A DNA stretch of 64,000 bases, from assembly GCF_900095725.1 (NCBI RefSeq), contig NZ_FMMP01000015.1:62001-126000 (forward strand), read 5' to 3'. The notes beneath the pieces are model-generated. The model worked only from the letters and a program-made list of their open reading frames with translations. It was not told the origin of the DNA and ran no database searches. Origin of the DNA: Cellulosilyticum sp. I15G10I2. GTDB lineage: Bacteria > Bacillota > Clostridia > Lachnospirales > Cellulosilyticaceae. Shown here one piece after another: positions 8,482-16,966 of this stretch. The stretch's first letter is position 1; every line of letters starts with the position of its first letter. A program made the position numbers and the translations under genes.

Positions 8482-9577
8482 GCGCTCCACCTCCGTTATT
8501 TAAAGTTACGATAATAGGTTCTCCGCCTTTTGGAGACCAGATTCTGTCAACTTCAGGACAGATTGCACGGATTGCACATTCTTCACTAGCGATATACACC
8601 ATATCATCTTTTTCAGCAGCCACCATTGAACGAAGTTTAAGGCGGTCATTAAGCGCCATAATACCTCCTTCAAAGCCTAAAATGATAGAAAATGGACCTG
8701 TAATCAAAAGACTTGAGAACATATTGCGGAAGAGGGTTAGTTTTTCTTTTTCTTTTGCAGGAAGTGTATCTATTTTGCTCCAGAAAGGTGCCGCAATAAT
8801 TTTAGCAATATCTTCCATGCTTAATTTATGTTTTCGGTTTAATAAATCAATAATGTAAGTGATAACTTCTGTATCAGTAAGTAGTGTACATTTATAACCA
8901 AACATCTCAACAAAACGTCTGTTAGCATCGTAAGATGATATTTCTCCATTATGTACAATTGTATAATCAAGAAGTGCAAATGGGTGAGCACCGCCCCACC
9001 AGCCTGGTGTGTTAGTAGGATATCTGCCATGGGCTGTCCAAGCATAACCTGAATAATCTTCGAGTCTATAAAACTCCCCAACATCTTCTGGAAAACCAAC
9101 CGCTTTAAAAACACCCATATTTTTACCGCTAGAAAAGACATAAGCACCATCAATTTTGATATTAATATTGATAACTGACTGTGCTACAAATTCTTTTTCC
9201 TCAAGCTGAGAGGCTATGAGCTTTGTAGAAATAGGCTCAAGAAAATATCTCCAGATTAAAGGTTCATTGGTAATATTCTTATGTTTCCTAGTAGGTATGC
9301 GACTGAGATTAACGATATCAAAGTGTTCCTCTAAAAATCTTTCGGTTTCTTCTCTTGCAGTGCTGCCTTCATAAAAAACGTGAAAAGCATATAAATCTTT
9401 ATATTCGGGATAAATTCCGTAACCTGCAAAACCACCACCTAAACCATTTGAACGATCATGCATGTAAGAGATGGATTTTACTATTTTGTCTCCAGCGATG
9501 CGCGTGCCATTTCGATTGATAAAGCCCGAAATCGCACATCCTGAAGGAATTCTGATTTGCCCTTCTTTTTTTAGCAT
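8471..9577 (-). CDS. Glutamate synthase amidotransferase subunit (class II, GltB1-like)
   Basis: Glutaminase half of glutamate synthase; it should release ammonia from glutamine and channel it to the FMN subunit. The catalytic cysteine is expected at residue 14 (SGCAISGF), preceded by a 13-residue leader that such enzymes usually remove. Other class II motifs are HGRYPTNTPG near residue 180 and HNGEISSYDANRR near residue 210. At 368 aa it matches free-standing archaeal/clostridial versions. First gene of the nine-gene operon; ATG follows AAGGAG. Confidence 0.93.
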   Translation of the reverse strand: MLKKEGQIRIPSGCAISGFINRNGTRIAGDKIVKSISYMHDRSNGLGGGFAGYGIYPEYKDLYAFHVFYEGSTAREETERFLEEHFDIVNLSRIPTRKHKNITNEPLIWRYFLEPISTKLIASQLEEKEFVAQSVININIKIDGAYVFSSGKNMGVFKAVGFPEDVGEFYRLEDYSGYAWTAHGRYPTNTPGWWGGAHPFALLDYTIVHNGEISSYDANRRFVEMFGYKCTLLTDTEVITYIIDLLNRKHKLSMEDIAKIIAAPFWSKIDTLPAKEKEKLTLFRNMFSSLLITGPFSIILGFEGGIMALNDRLKLRSMVAAEKDDMVYIASEECAIRAICPEVDRIWSPKGGEPIIVTLNNGGGAHGN

Positions 9578-9635
9578 AGTGCATTTCTCCTTAAAAAAAT
9601 TTTGTTATAAGATACTCCAGACACTCCAAATAACC

Positions 9636-9680
9636 AAAAAAAGGCGCACTTTGGGTATGGTTTACCCAAAGAACGCCTTT
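9636..9680 (-). terminator. Leader terminator (attenuator) of the glutamate synthase operon
   Basis: On the minus strand a stem built of AAAGGCG/CGCCTTT and CTTTGGGTA/TACCCAAAG, with a two-base internal mismatch and a five-base loop, is followed by seven T. It lies between the promoter (9699-9727) and the first start codon at 9577. With no minus-strand gene immediately upstream, its natural role is conditional termination in the leader. Confidence 0.85.
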
Positions 9681-9686
9681 GTTCTT
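9669..9686 (-). promoter_or_regulatory. ANTAR-type hexaloop hairpin (candidate antiterminator)
   Basis: The leader RNA contains AAGAAC, loop AAAGGC, GUUCUU: a perfect 6-bp stem with a 6-base loop that has A at loop position 1 and G at position 4, the pattern ANTAR proteins recognise. The loop and 3' arm are part of the 5' arm of the terminator, so the two folds exclude each other. Known ANTAR targets have two such hairpins; I find only one convincing copy. Confidence 0.6.
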
Positions 9687-9698
9687 GTATATGATTAT

Positions 9699-9727
9699 TT
9701 TATAGCATTTATATAGAAAAAAGTCAA
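9699..9727 (-). promoter_or_regulatory. Promoter of the glutamate synthase operon
   Basis: Minus strand: TTGACT (9722-9727), 17 bases, TATAAA (9699-9704). Transcription would start near 9692, about six bases before the ANTAR-type hairpin. Confidence 0.7.
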
Positions 9728-9952
9728 TGGATTTTGCAGGAAATCTCAATAGAAGCGTCATTTTTGGTACTTATTATAAAATAATATAATATAATAGGAG
9801 TAAATTATAATTTTTAGCAATAAAAAGATTATTGAAGAGGAATTAATTGCAAATTAAGTTATGTTTAAGAGGGAATATGCTGAAAAAGTAGGCATTATGG
9901 GAAATAGGGAAGCCTCATTTAAAAAAATAAAAGGCACTTAAAAAAATAACTC

Positions 9953-9981
9953 TTGAAATTTTAAATCTGACAATGTATAAT
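9953..9981 (+). promoter_or_regulatory. Promoter of the gatCAB leader
   Basis: TTGAAA (9953-9958), 17 bases, TATAAT (9976-9981). The predicted start near 9988 lies just upstream of a terminator and 166 bases before gatC. The rest of 9728-9952 shows no gene I can support. Confidence 0.7.
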
Positions 9982-10010
9982 GAGTCACAAAGAGAATAAA
10001 ATTTAGCAAT

Positions 10011-10065
10011 GGCGCTAACTTATTAACATAATTCATGTTATGATAAGTGGCGTTTTTTATTTTTT
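10011..10065 (+). terminator. Leader terminator (attenuator) before gatCAB
   Basis: A hairpin made of GGCGC/GCGTT and ACTTAT...ATAAGT with inner TAACAT/ATGTTA is followed by a T-rich tract (10053-10065). It sits between the promoter at 9953-9981 and gatC, with no gene in between to terminate, so it looks like an attenuator. A second hairpin (ATCATAGG/CCTATGAT, 10084-10111) follows. I see no T-box sequence here. Confidence 0.7.
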
Positions 10066-10106
10066 AGCAGTTTAGTATAATAAATCATAGGGAATTGGAG
10101 TAACCT

Positions 10107-10148
10107 ATGATGGGCAGTAAAAATCGGAGTAATCTATTAGGTAGGTGA
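10107..10148 (+). CDS. Possible 13-codon leader peptide before gatC
   Basis: ATG lies 6 bases after GGAG and the frame reads MMGSKNRSNLLGR before a TGA six bases upstream of the gatC ATG. It has two Asn codons (AAT), which is suggestive for an operon making Asn-tRNA, but the leader terminator lies upstream of it. A peptide this short could be chance. Confidence 0.3.
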   Translation: MMGSKNRSNLLGR

Positions 10149-10153
10149 TAGGA

Positions 10154-10438
10154 ATGTTAGATACTGATTTAATTACTTATTTAGCAAAGCTCTCTAAGCT
10201 TCAGGTTGATGATGCAGATAAGGAGAGACTTGTATCTGAAATGAGTGCCATTGTTGATTTAATGGACACCATGAATGATGTAGCTATGGGTGAGGATGAA
10301 GATTTAAAGGGTGAAGGAGTGAGCCCAGAGAATCTAAGAGAAGATAAGTCAAGAGATTCTTTTGACAGAGAAAAAATACTTCAAAATGCCTCTCATAAAA
10401 AAGATGGTTTTTTTGTTGTACCAAAGATTATGGAGTAG
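10154..10438 (+). CDS. gatC: Asp-tRNA(Asn)/Glu-tRNA(Gln) amidotransferase subunit C
   Basis: Small subunit (94 aa) that bridges GatA and GatB in the amidotransferase that converts mischarged Asp-tRNA(Asn) or Glu-tRNA(Gln) to the correct aminoacyl-tRNA. The helical N-terminus (YLAKLSKLQVDDADKERL) and the C-terminal LREDKSRDSF segment are family features. I prefer ATG 10154 over the GTG at 10145 because an AGGTAGG ribosome site is well spaced from it. gatA follows after 17 bases. Confidence 0.93.
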   Translation: MLDTDLITYLAKLSKLQVDDADKERLVSEMSAIVDLMDTMNDVAMGEDEDLKGEGVSPENLREDKSRDSFDREKILQNASHKKDGFFVVPKIME

Positions 10439-10455
10439 TTAATTAGGAGGAAATT

Positions 10456-11904
10456 ATGGAGCTATGTGATAAGAGTATTCTTGAGCTTAGACAGCTGCTG
10501 GATCAAAAAGAAATATCATCCGTGGAGTTGACAAAATATTACCTTAATAGAATTAATCAAATAGATAATAAAGTAGACAGTTATATTACAGTATGTGAAG
10601 AAGAAGCACTAAAAGGTGCCGAATGCGCAGATAATAGGATTGCAAGAGGGGAAGCTATGCCTCTTACAGGTATACCAATCAGTATCAAAGATAATATGTG
10701 TGTAGAGGGTATACGTACAACTTGTGGCTCTAAAATGTTGGAGAATTTTATCCCCCCATATAATTCAACGGCAGTTAATAAATTATTAGCAGAAGATGTG
10801 GTTATACTAGGGAAAGTAAGTATGGATGAGTTTGCAATGGGTGGTTCTACTCAGACATCCTATTATAAAAGAACAAAAAATCCATATGATACAACCAGAG
10901 TACCTGGCGGTTCTTCAGGCGGTAGTGCCGCATCTGTAGCAGCTAGACTTGCAGCTGCATCTTTAGGGTCAGATACGGGAGGTTCAATCAGACAACCGGC
11001 TGCTTTTTGCGGTATCACAGGGATGAAACCAACTTATGGGGCAGTATCAAGATTTGGACTTGTGGCTTTTGCAAGTTCTTTTGATCAAATAGGGCCTCTA
11101 GCTCATAGTGCAAAAGACTGTGCAGCAGTATTAAATACAATATCAGGGCAAGATCCTTCAGATGGTACTTCATCAAAACAAAAGATAAACTTTAGCAGTA
11201 AATTAGGCAAAGATATCAAAGGCTTAAAACTGGCAATACCCAAAGAGTTTTTTGGAGAAGGCATAGATCAAACCGTTAAGGATAATGTGCTTAAAGCTGT
11301 ATCAGAATATGAGAAAATGGGAGCGGATATTATAGAAGTTTCCATGCCAAGCTTAAAGTATGCGATAGCAGCATACTACCTTATAGCTTCAGCAGAAGCA
11401 AGCTCAAACCTTGCCAGATATGACGGTATAAAATTTGGCTATTGTGCAGAAGATGCTAAGACTTACGAAGAGCGTATCACCCGTACTCGTAAAGAAGGGT
11501 TTGGAGAAGAAGTAAAAAGAAGAATTCTTCTTGGAACTTATGCACTATCTAGTGGGTACTATGATGCCTATTATAAAAAGGCACTTTATATACAACAGAA
11601 AATAAAAACAGAATACAAAAATATATTTGAAAAGTGTGATGCAATGATCACACCAACAGCACCTACAACAGCTTTTAAAATAGGAGAAATTGAAGGGGAC
11701 CCAGTTAAGATGTATTTAGCGGATATTTGTACTGTAACGGTTAACATTGCAGGACTTCCAGCGATATCAACAACTTGTGGTTATGACGAAATAGGTATGC
11801 CAATAGGTATGTCTGTAGTAGGCAGAGCCTTCGATGATGCAACAGTACTCCAAATAGCAGATGCATTTGAGAGTAACTTTACAATTAAAAATCCTAAACT
11901 ATAA
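10456..11904 (+). CDS. gatA: Asp-tRNA(Asn)/Glu-tRNA(Gln) amidotransferase subunit A
   Basis: Amidase subunit that hydrolyses glutamine and delivers ammonia to GatB. At 482 aa it has normal length. The Ser-cisSer-Lys triad is visible: Lys in GIPISIKDNMC, the glycine/serine-rich GGSSGGSAASVAA, and SLGSDTGGSIRQPA. ATG follows AGGAGG. Middle of gatC-gatA-gatB; the neighbouring archaeal-type AspRS suggests the main substrate is Asp-tRNA(Asn). Confidence 0.97.
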   Translation: MELCDKSILELRQLLDQKEISSVELTKYYLNRINQIDNKVDSYITVCEEEALKGAECADNRIARGEAMPLTGIPISIKDNMCVEGIRTTCGSKMLENFIPPYNSTAVNKLLAEDVVILGKVSMDEFAMGGSTQTSYYKRTKNPYDTTRVPGGSSGGSAASVAARLAAASLGSDTGGSIRQPAAFCGITGMKPTYGAVSRFGLVAFASSFDQIGPLAHSAKDCAAVLNTISGQDPSDGTSSKQKINFSSKLGKDIKGLKLAIPKEFFGEGIDQTVKDNVLKAVSEYEKMGADIIEVSMPSLKYAIAAYYLIASAEASSNLARYDGIKFGYCAEDAKTYEERITRTRKEGFGEEVKRRILLGTYALSSGYYDAYYKKALYIQQKIKTEYKNIFEKCDAMITPTAPTTAFKIGEIEGDPVKMYLADICTVTVNIAGLPAISTTCGYDEIGMPIGMSVVGRAFDDATVLQIADAFESNFTIKNPKL

Positions 11905-11925
11905 AAGAAGAGGTAGGTGATAGAA

Positions 11926-13365
11926 ATGGCAAAATACATTCCCGTAATAGGACTTGAAATACATGCCCAGCTTCTTACAAATACAAAAATCTTTTGTAGC
12001 TGTGAGGTAGATTTTGGGGGAGAACAAAACACAAGATGTTGTCCAGTATGTACTGGGCTTCCAGGTACACTGCCCGTACTTAATAAGCAAGTAGTAAACT
12101 ATGCGATACGAGGCGGCCTTGCACTTAACTGTGACATTAACAGATTCTCAAAGATAGATAGAAAGAACTATTTTTATCCTGATCTTCCTAAGGCTTATCA
12201 AATTTCACAGTTTGATTTACCTTTATGTATAGATGGGAAGGTAAAAATAGATGTAGATGAAGAAGAAAAATATATTCGTGTGCATCGTATTCATATAGAA
12301 GAAGATGCGGGCAAGCTTGTACATGATGATATCGATAATACAAGTCTTGCAGATTATAATAGGTGTGGGGTTCCACTTATAGAGATTGTTTCTGAGCCGG
12401 ATATAGGATCAAGTGAAGAAGCAAAAGCTTATGTGGAGAAAGTTGCAGGCCTTTTGCAGTATGCAGGAGTCAGCCTATGCCGAATGGAAGAAGGTTCATT
12501 AAGAGCTGATGTTAATATCTCTCTTAAAACGCCGGAAGCTGCAAAGCTTGGTACAAAGGTAGAAATCAAAAATCTTAACTCCCTTAAGTCTATTGTAAGA
12601 GCGATCGAGTATGAAATAGAAAGACAAACAAAAATGCTTAACGCTGGAGAAGAGATTATTCAAGAGACAAGAAGATTTAATGATAATAGAGGTATAACGA
12701 CTTCTATGCGTTCTAAAGAGGATGCTCATGACTATCGCTATTTTAAAGAGCCAGATGTTACCCCTGTAAGTATTACAGATGAAGATATAGAAACAATAAG
12801 AAAAGAACTTCCTATGCTTATTGATGAGCGTTTTATGCTTTATGTCAAAGAATATGGTTTAAATAGAGCGGATGCAAAGATCCTTGTGGCCACTAAAGAA
12901 ATATCCGATTTGTATAATGAAGCGATTAGTCATTATCCAAATTATAAAGCAGTAGCAAACTTTATAGTGGTAGAACTCTTAAGATATGTTAATGAAGGAG
13001 AACTTGATAGTAAAAACATTCCTTTTAAAGCCGAAGAGTTTGCAGAACTTGTAAAAATGGGCGAAGAAGAAATTGTTAATAAAAACAATGCTAAAGCTAT
13101 CTTAAAGATCATGTTAGAAGGACAAAAATCACCACAGCAGATTGCTAAAGATGAAGGCTTTCTTATGAATGATAGTACAGATGAAATAGAAGAAGTAGTA
13201 AATGCAGTAGTTGGTGAATTTACTAAAGAAGTAGAAGGCTATCTTGCCGGTAAAGAAAAATTATTTGCTTTTCTGATGGGGCAATGCAGTAAGAGACTTG
13301 CAGGCAGAGCTAATCCGAAGAAGATTAAAGAAATACTTGAAGAAAAACTTAATAAACTTAAGTAA
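11926..13365 (+). CDS. gatB: Asp-tRNA(Asn)/Glu-tRNA(Gln) amidotransferase subunit B
   Basis: Kinase/transamidase subunit that activates the mischarged tRNA with ATP. Begins MAKYIPVIGLEIHAQL, the family signature; CSCEVDFGG...CCPVCTGLPGTLP supplies the zinc-type cysteines. The C-terminal YqeY-like tail (residues about 330-479) is present. I use ATG 11926, eight bases after AGGTAGG, rather than the GTG nine bases upstream. It is 21 bases after gatA. Confidence 0.97.
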   Translation: MAKYIPVIGLEIHAQLLTNTKIFCSCEVDFGGEQNTRCCPVCTGLPGTLPVLNKQVVNYAIRGGLALNCDINRFSKIDRKNYFYPDLPKAYQISQFDLPLCIDGKVKIDVDEEEKYIRVHRIHIEEDAGKLVHDDIDNTSLADYNRCGVPLIEIVSEPDIGSSEEAKAYVEKVAGLLQYAGVSLCRMEEGSLRADVNISLKTPEAAKLGTKVEIKNLNSLKSIVRAIEYEIERQTKMLNAGEEIIQETRRFNDNRGITTSMRSKEDAHDYRYFKEPDVTPVSITDEDIETIRKELPMLIDERFMLYVKEYGLNRADAKILVATKEISDLYNEAISHYPNYKAVANFIVVELLRYVNEGELDSKNIPFKAEEFAELVKMGEEEIVNKNNAKAILKIMLEGQKSPQQIAKDEGFLMNDSTDEIEEVVNAVVGEFTKEVEGYLAGKEKLFAFLMGQCSKRLAGRANPKKIKEILEEKLNKLK

Positions 13366-13386
13366 GCTAGAAAGGAGGCGTTTTTT

Positions 13387-14703
13387 TTGTTAAAGATGGA
13401 TGGCGTATCAATTAAAAAAACACTGGATATAGAGTATATCAAACAAAATATAGACAGTACAGTAACTATAGAAGCATGTGTACACAAGATTAGAACAATG
13501 AGTGAATTTTCTTTTATTATTCTTAGAACGGCTAAATATCTTGTTCAGGCTATTTATGAAAAAGATAAATGTAAAAAGACTATAGATGATTTAAGAGAAG
13601 GATGCTATATTAGAGTACAAGGGCATATTAAAGAAGACGAAAGGGCAAACCTAGGTTTTGAACTTCAGCTTACAGATTTTGAGATATTAAGCAGACCAAG
13701 TGGGGATTATCCTCTTAATGTTGCACATAAGAAAATAGGATGTGGACTTGAAGCGAATTTAGATAATCGTTCAGTTGCACTTAGAAACCCTTATGAAAAA
13801 ACTATTTTCAAAATTCAAGAAGGCGTTGTTTCTGGATTTAGAGAATTTATGCTAAAGGAAGGTTTTACGCAAGTTTTCACTCCTAAAATAGTGGCACATG
13901 GCGCAGAAGGTGGAGCCAATATCTTTAAGCTTGACTATTTCGACCAAGAAGCCTATCTTGCACAAAGTCCTCAATTCTATAAACAAACTTCAGTTGCTTT
14001 TTTTGATAGAGTATTTGAAATAGCACCTGTATATAGAGCTGAAAAGCACAATACATCAAGGCATCTTAATGAATATATTGGACTTGACTTTGAAATGGGA
14101 TTTATAGATAGTATGTATGATATAATGACAATGGAAACAGCTATGCTTAAACATGTTATGAATTATCTTAATGAAAATTACAAAGAAGAGCTTCAAGTTT
14201 TAGGGGTTACTCTTCCTGTAATAGATACCATACCATCAGTTACTTTTGTAGAAGCCATAGAGCTTATGAAGGGTAAGGGCGGAAAAAATAAATATGACTT
14301 AGAACCAGAGGACGAAGTGCTGCTTTGTGAGTATGCAAAAGAAAACTGGGGCAGTGAGTTTGTATTTATTACACACTTTCCTGCATCAAAACGTCCATTT
14401 TATGCAATGAATGATAAGGAAGATGATAGATTTGCTCTAAGCTTTGACTTATTATTTAGGGGGCTTGAGATTACAACAGGCGGGCAGCGTATTCACGATT
14501 ATACTGAACAAGTTGCCAAAATGAAGGAAATGGGTATGCACCCAGAAGAATTTACGCATTACTTAAATATTCATAAGTATGGGATGCCACCCCATGGCGG
14601 GCTTGGCATAGGCCTTGAAAGACTCGTCATGAAGCTTCTCAATCTTCAAAATATTAGGCAGGCAAGTATGTTCCCAAGAGATGTTCATAGATTAGAACCA
14701 TAG
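13387..14703 (+). CDS. aspS: Aspartyl-tRNA synthetase, archaeal type (probably non-discriminating, Asp-tRNA(Asn))
   Basis: Class IIb aminoacyl-tRNA synthetase of 438 aa, about 150 aa shorter than the bacterial AspRS because it lacks the GAD insertion; this is the archaeal/eukaryotic form. N-terminal OB fold (residues 20-110, VTIEACVHKIRTM), then class II motifs: FREFMLKEGFTQVFTPKI (motif 1), VYRAEKHNTSRHLNEY (motif 2), GGLGIGLERLVMKLL (motif 3). TTG start, 8 bases after AAAGGAGG. Next to gatCAB it most likely makes Asp-tRNA(Asn) for transamidation. An asparaginyl-tRNA synthetase role is the alternative; residue-level comparison would decide. Confidence 0.85.
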   Translation: MLKMDGVSIKKTLDIEYIKQNIDSTVTIEACVHKIRTMSEFSFIILRTAKYLVQAIYEKDKCKKTIDDLREGCYIRVQGHIKEDERANLGFELQLTDFEILSRPSGDYPLNVAHKKIGCGLEANLDNRSVALRNPYEKTIFKIQEGVVSGFREFMLKEGFTQVFTPKIVAHGAEGGANIFKLDYFDQEAYLAQSPQFYKQTSVAFFDRVFEIAPVYRAEKHNTSRHLNEYIGLDFEMGFIDSMYDIMTMETAMLKHVMNYLNENYKEELQVLGVTLPVIDTIPSVTFVEAIELMKGKGGKNKYDLEPEDEVLLCEYAKENWGSEFVFITHFPASKRPFYAMNDKEDDRFALSFDLLFRGLEITTGGQRIHDYTEQVAKMKEMGMHPEEFTHYLNIHKYGMPPHGGLGIGLERLVMKLLNLQNIRQASMFPRDVHRLEP

Positions 14704-14756
14704 TAGACAACAAAAAAAAAATAAAAATAAAAGAGTAAAATAAGGAGGATTTAGCA

Positions 14757-16844
14757 ATGACAGAAGTAAAAGAAATTTTTGGATGTAACGTATTTAATGA
14801 AACAGTAATGCAAGCAAGATTACCTAAAAGTATTTTCAAGTCTCTTAAAAAGACAATGGCAGAAGGAAATGGCCTTGCACCAGAGGTAGCAGAAGTAGTT
14901 GCAAGCGCTATGAAAGATTGGGCTATTGAAAAAGGCGCAACACATTATACCCATTGGTTCCAACCAATGACAGGTATTACAGCAGAAAAACATGATGCGT
15001 TTATCGCACCAGCAGCAGATGGAAAAGTTGTTATGGAATTCTCAGGTAAAGAACTTATTAAAGGAGAGCCAGATGCATCATCATTCCCATCAGGTGGTCT
15101 TCGTGCAACTTTTGAAGCAAGAGGCTATACAACTTGGGATCCAACATCTTATGCATTTGTTAAAGATGGTACATTATATATTCCAACAGCTTTCTGCTCA
15201 TACGGTGGCGAAGTATTAGACAAAAAAACACCACTTCTTCGTTCAATGGAAGCTATTAATGTTCAAGCTATAAGAATCTTGAAATTGTTTGGTAAAACAG
15301 TAACTAGGGTAAATACAACAGTAGGACCAGAACAAGAATATTTCTTAGTAGATAAAGCAATGTACAAAGAACGTAAAGACCTTATTTTAACAGGCAGAAC
15401 ATTGTTTGGTGCAAAACCAGCTAAAGGACAGGAACTTGAGGATCATTACTTTGGGAACCTAAGACAAAGAGTTTCTGATTACATGAAAGAATTAGATGAA
15501 GAACTTTGGAAACTTGGGATCTTAGCTAAAACAAAACATAATGAAGTTGCGCCAGCACAACATGAGCTTGCACCAATCTTTAGTACAACAAACATCGCAA
15601 CTGATCATAACCAACTTACAATGGAACTTATGAAAAAGGTAGCAGACAAACATGGTCTTGTATGCTTGCTTCATGAAAAACCATTTGCAGGGGTAAATGG
15701 ATCAGGTAAACATAATAACTGGTCAATTTCAACAAATGCTGGTGAAAATCTTCTAGAGCCAGGCAAATCACCAAAAGATAACACACAATTCTTATTATTC
15801 TTAAGTGCAGTTATTAAAGCTGTAGATAAGTATGCAGAACTTCTTAGAGTTGCTGCTGCAAGTGCAGGAAATGATCATAGACTTGGGGCTAATGAAGCAC
15901 CACCGGCGATTATTTCTATGTTCCTTGGCGATGAGCTTACAGCTATTTTAGAAGCTATTGAAAAAGGCGAAGAAGCACAACCTAGTGTTAAAGCATTTTT
16001 AGAAACTGGTGTTGCAGCACTTCCAAAATTACCAAAAGATGCAACAGATCGTAACAGAACATCACCATTTGCATTTACAGGCAATAAATTTGAATTTAGA
16101 ATGCTTGGATCATCTGCATCTATTTCAGGCGCAAATATTGTACTTAATACAGCTGTTGCAGAGGTTCTTGATGAATTTGCAAGCAGACTCGAAAATGCAC
16201 AAGACTTTGGAAAAGAAGTTGCTGCTATTGTTAAAGAAACAGTTGCAAGTCATAAAAAAGTTATCTTTAATGGTAACAACTACAGCGATGCATGGGTAGA
16301 AGAAGCTGCAAAACGTGGACTTCCAAACCTAAGATCATCTGTAGATGCAATCCCAACATTTGCATCAGAAAAGAGCATTGCATTATTTGAAAAATATGGT
16401 ATTTTCTCAAAGACAGAAGTTATTTCACGTTGTGAAATTATGTTAGAAGGTTATGCTAAAACTATCAACATTGAAGCGTTAACCATGCTTGAAATGGCTA
16501 AAAAAGAGATTTTACCAGCAGTTCTTAAATACAACAAAGAAGTATTTAAAACACTTAAAGTTAAACAAGAACTTGCTCTTAATATTAGCTTAGAAAAAGA
16601 AATTGCTTATGCAACAAAATTGTCAAATCTTACAGAGTCACTTATGAGTAAGATTGATGAACTTGATAATATATTACTTGAAACTAAAAACTATGAAGAA
16701 GTTCGTGAACTTGCTAAATTCTTTAGAGAATATGTATTTGAAGCAATGCAGACACTTCGTGGTGTAGCAGATGAATTAGAAACAATTGTATCTGCAGCTG
16801 ACTGGCCATTTCCAACATACGTAGACCTACTCTTCTACGTATAA
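14757..16844 (+). CDS. glnN: Glutamine synthetase, type III
   Basis: Large GSIII enzyme of 695 aa making glutamine from glutamate and ammonia. Motifs include [14 protein letters not shown] near residue 65, [44 protein letters not shown] and [14 protein letters not shown] follows AAGGAGG. It sits 53 bases after aspS with no terminator between, so it may share that transcript. The cell thus has two unrelated-length glutamine synthetases within 15 kb, this one facing away from the ANTAR-controlled operon. Confidence 0.97.
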   Translation: MTEVKEIFGCNVFNETVMQARLPKSIFKSLKKTMAEGNGLAPEVAEVVASAMKDWAIEKGATHYTHWFQPMTGITAEKHDAFIAPAADGKVVMEFSGKELIKGEPDASSFPSGGLRATFEARGYTTWDPTSYAFVKDGTLYIPTAFCSYGGEVLDKKTPLLRSMEAINVQAIRILKLFGKTVTRVNTTVGPEQEYFLVDKAMYKERKDLILTGRTLFGAKPAKGQELEDHYFGNLRQRVSDYMKELDEELWKLGILAKTKHNEVAPAQHELAPIFSTTNIATDHNQLTMELMKKVADKHGLVCLLHEKPFAGVNGSGKHNNWSISTNAGENLLEPGKSPKDNTQFLLFLSAVIKAVDKYAELLRVAAASAGNDHRLGANEAPPAIISMFLGDELTAILEAIEKGEEAQPSVKAFLETGVAALPKLPKDATDRNRTSPFAFTGNKFEFRMLGSSASISGANIVLNTAVAEVLDEFASRLENAQDFGKEVAAIVKETVASHKKVIFNGNNYSDAWVEEAAKRGLPNLRSSVDAIPTFASEKSIALFEKYGIFSKTEVISRCEIMLEGYAKTINIEALTMLEMAKKEILPAVLKYNKEVFKTLKVKQELALNISLEKEIAYATKLSNLTESLMSKIDELDNILLETKNYEEVRELAKFFREYVFEAMQTLRGVADELETIVSAADWPFPTYVDLLFYV

Positions 16845-16857
16845 TCACATAGATACT

Positions 16858-16891
16858 CCAAAAAAGGCGCCGCTACTCCCGGCGCCTTTTT
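16858..16891 (+). terminator. Terminator after glnN
   Basis: GGCGCCG/CGGCGCC stem flanked by A- and T-runs, so it can work on both strands. A weaker hairpin (GAGA-CCAACC/GGTTG-TCTC, about 16930-16957) lies between it and the minus-strand c-di-GMP gene and lacks a clear T-run. Confidence 0.9.
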
Positions 16892-16966
16892 ACTATTGGA
16901 AAAATACTTTATCCTTATCAAAGTAAATAGAGACCAACCTTAAATGGTTGATCTCTATTATTTAGC

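Noticed and set aside
9780-9952. 26-codon ORF (MFKREYAEKVGIMG...) upstream of gatCAB
   Set aside because: No good ribosome site and no recognisable similarity.
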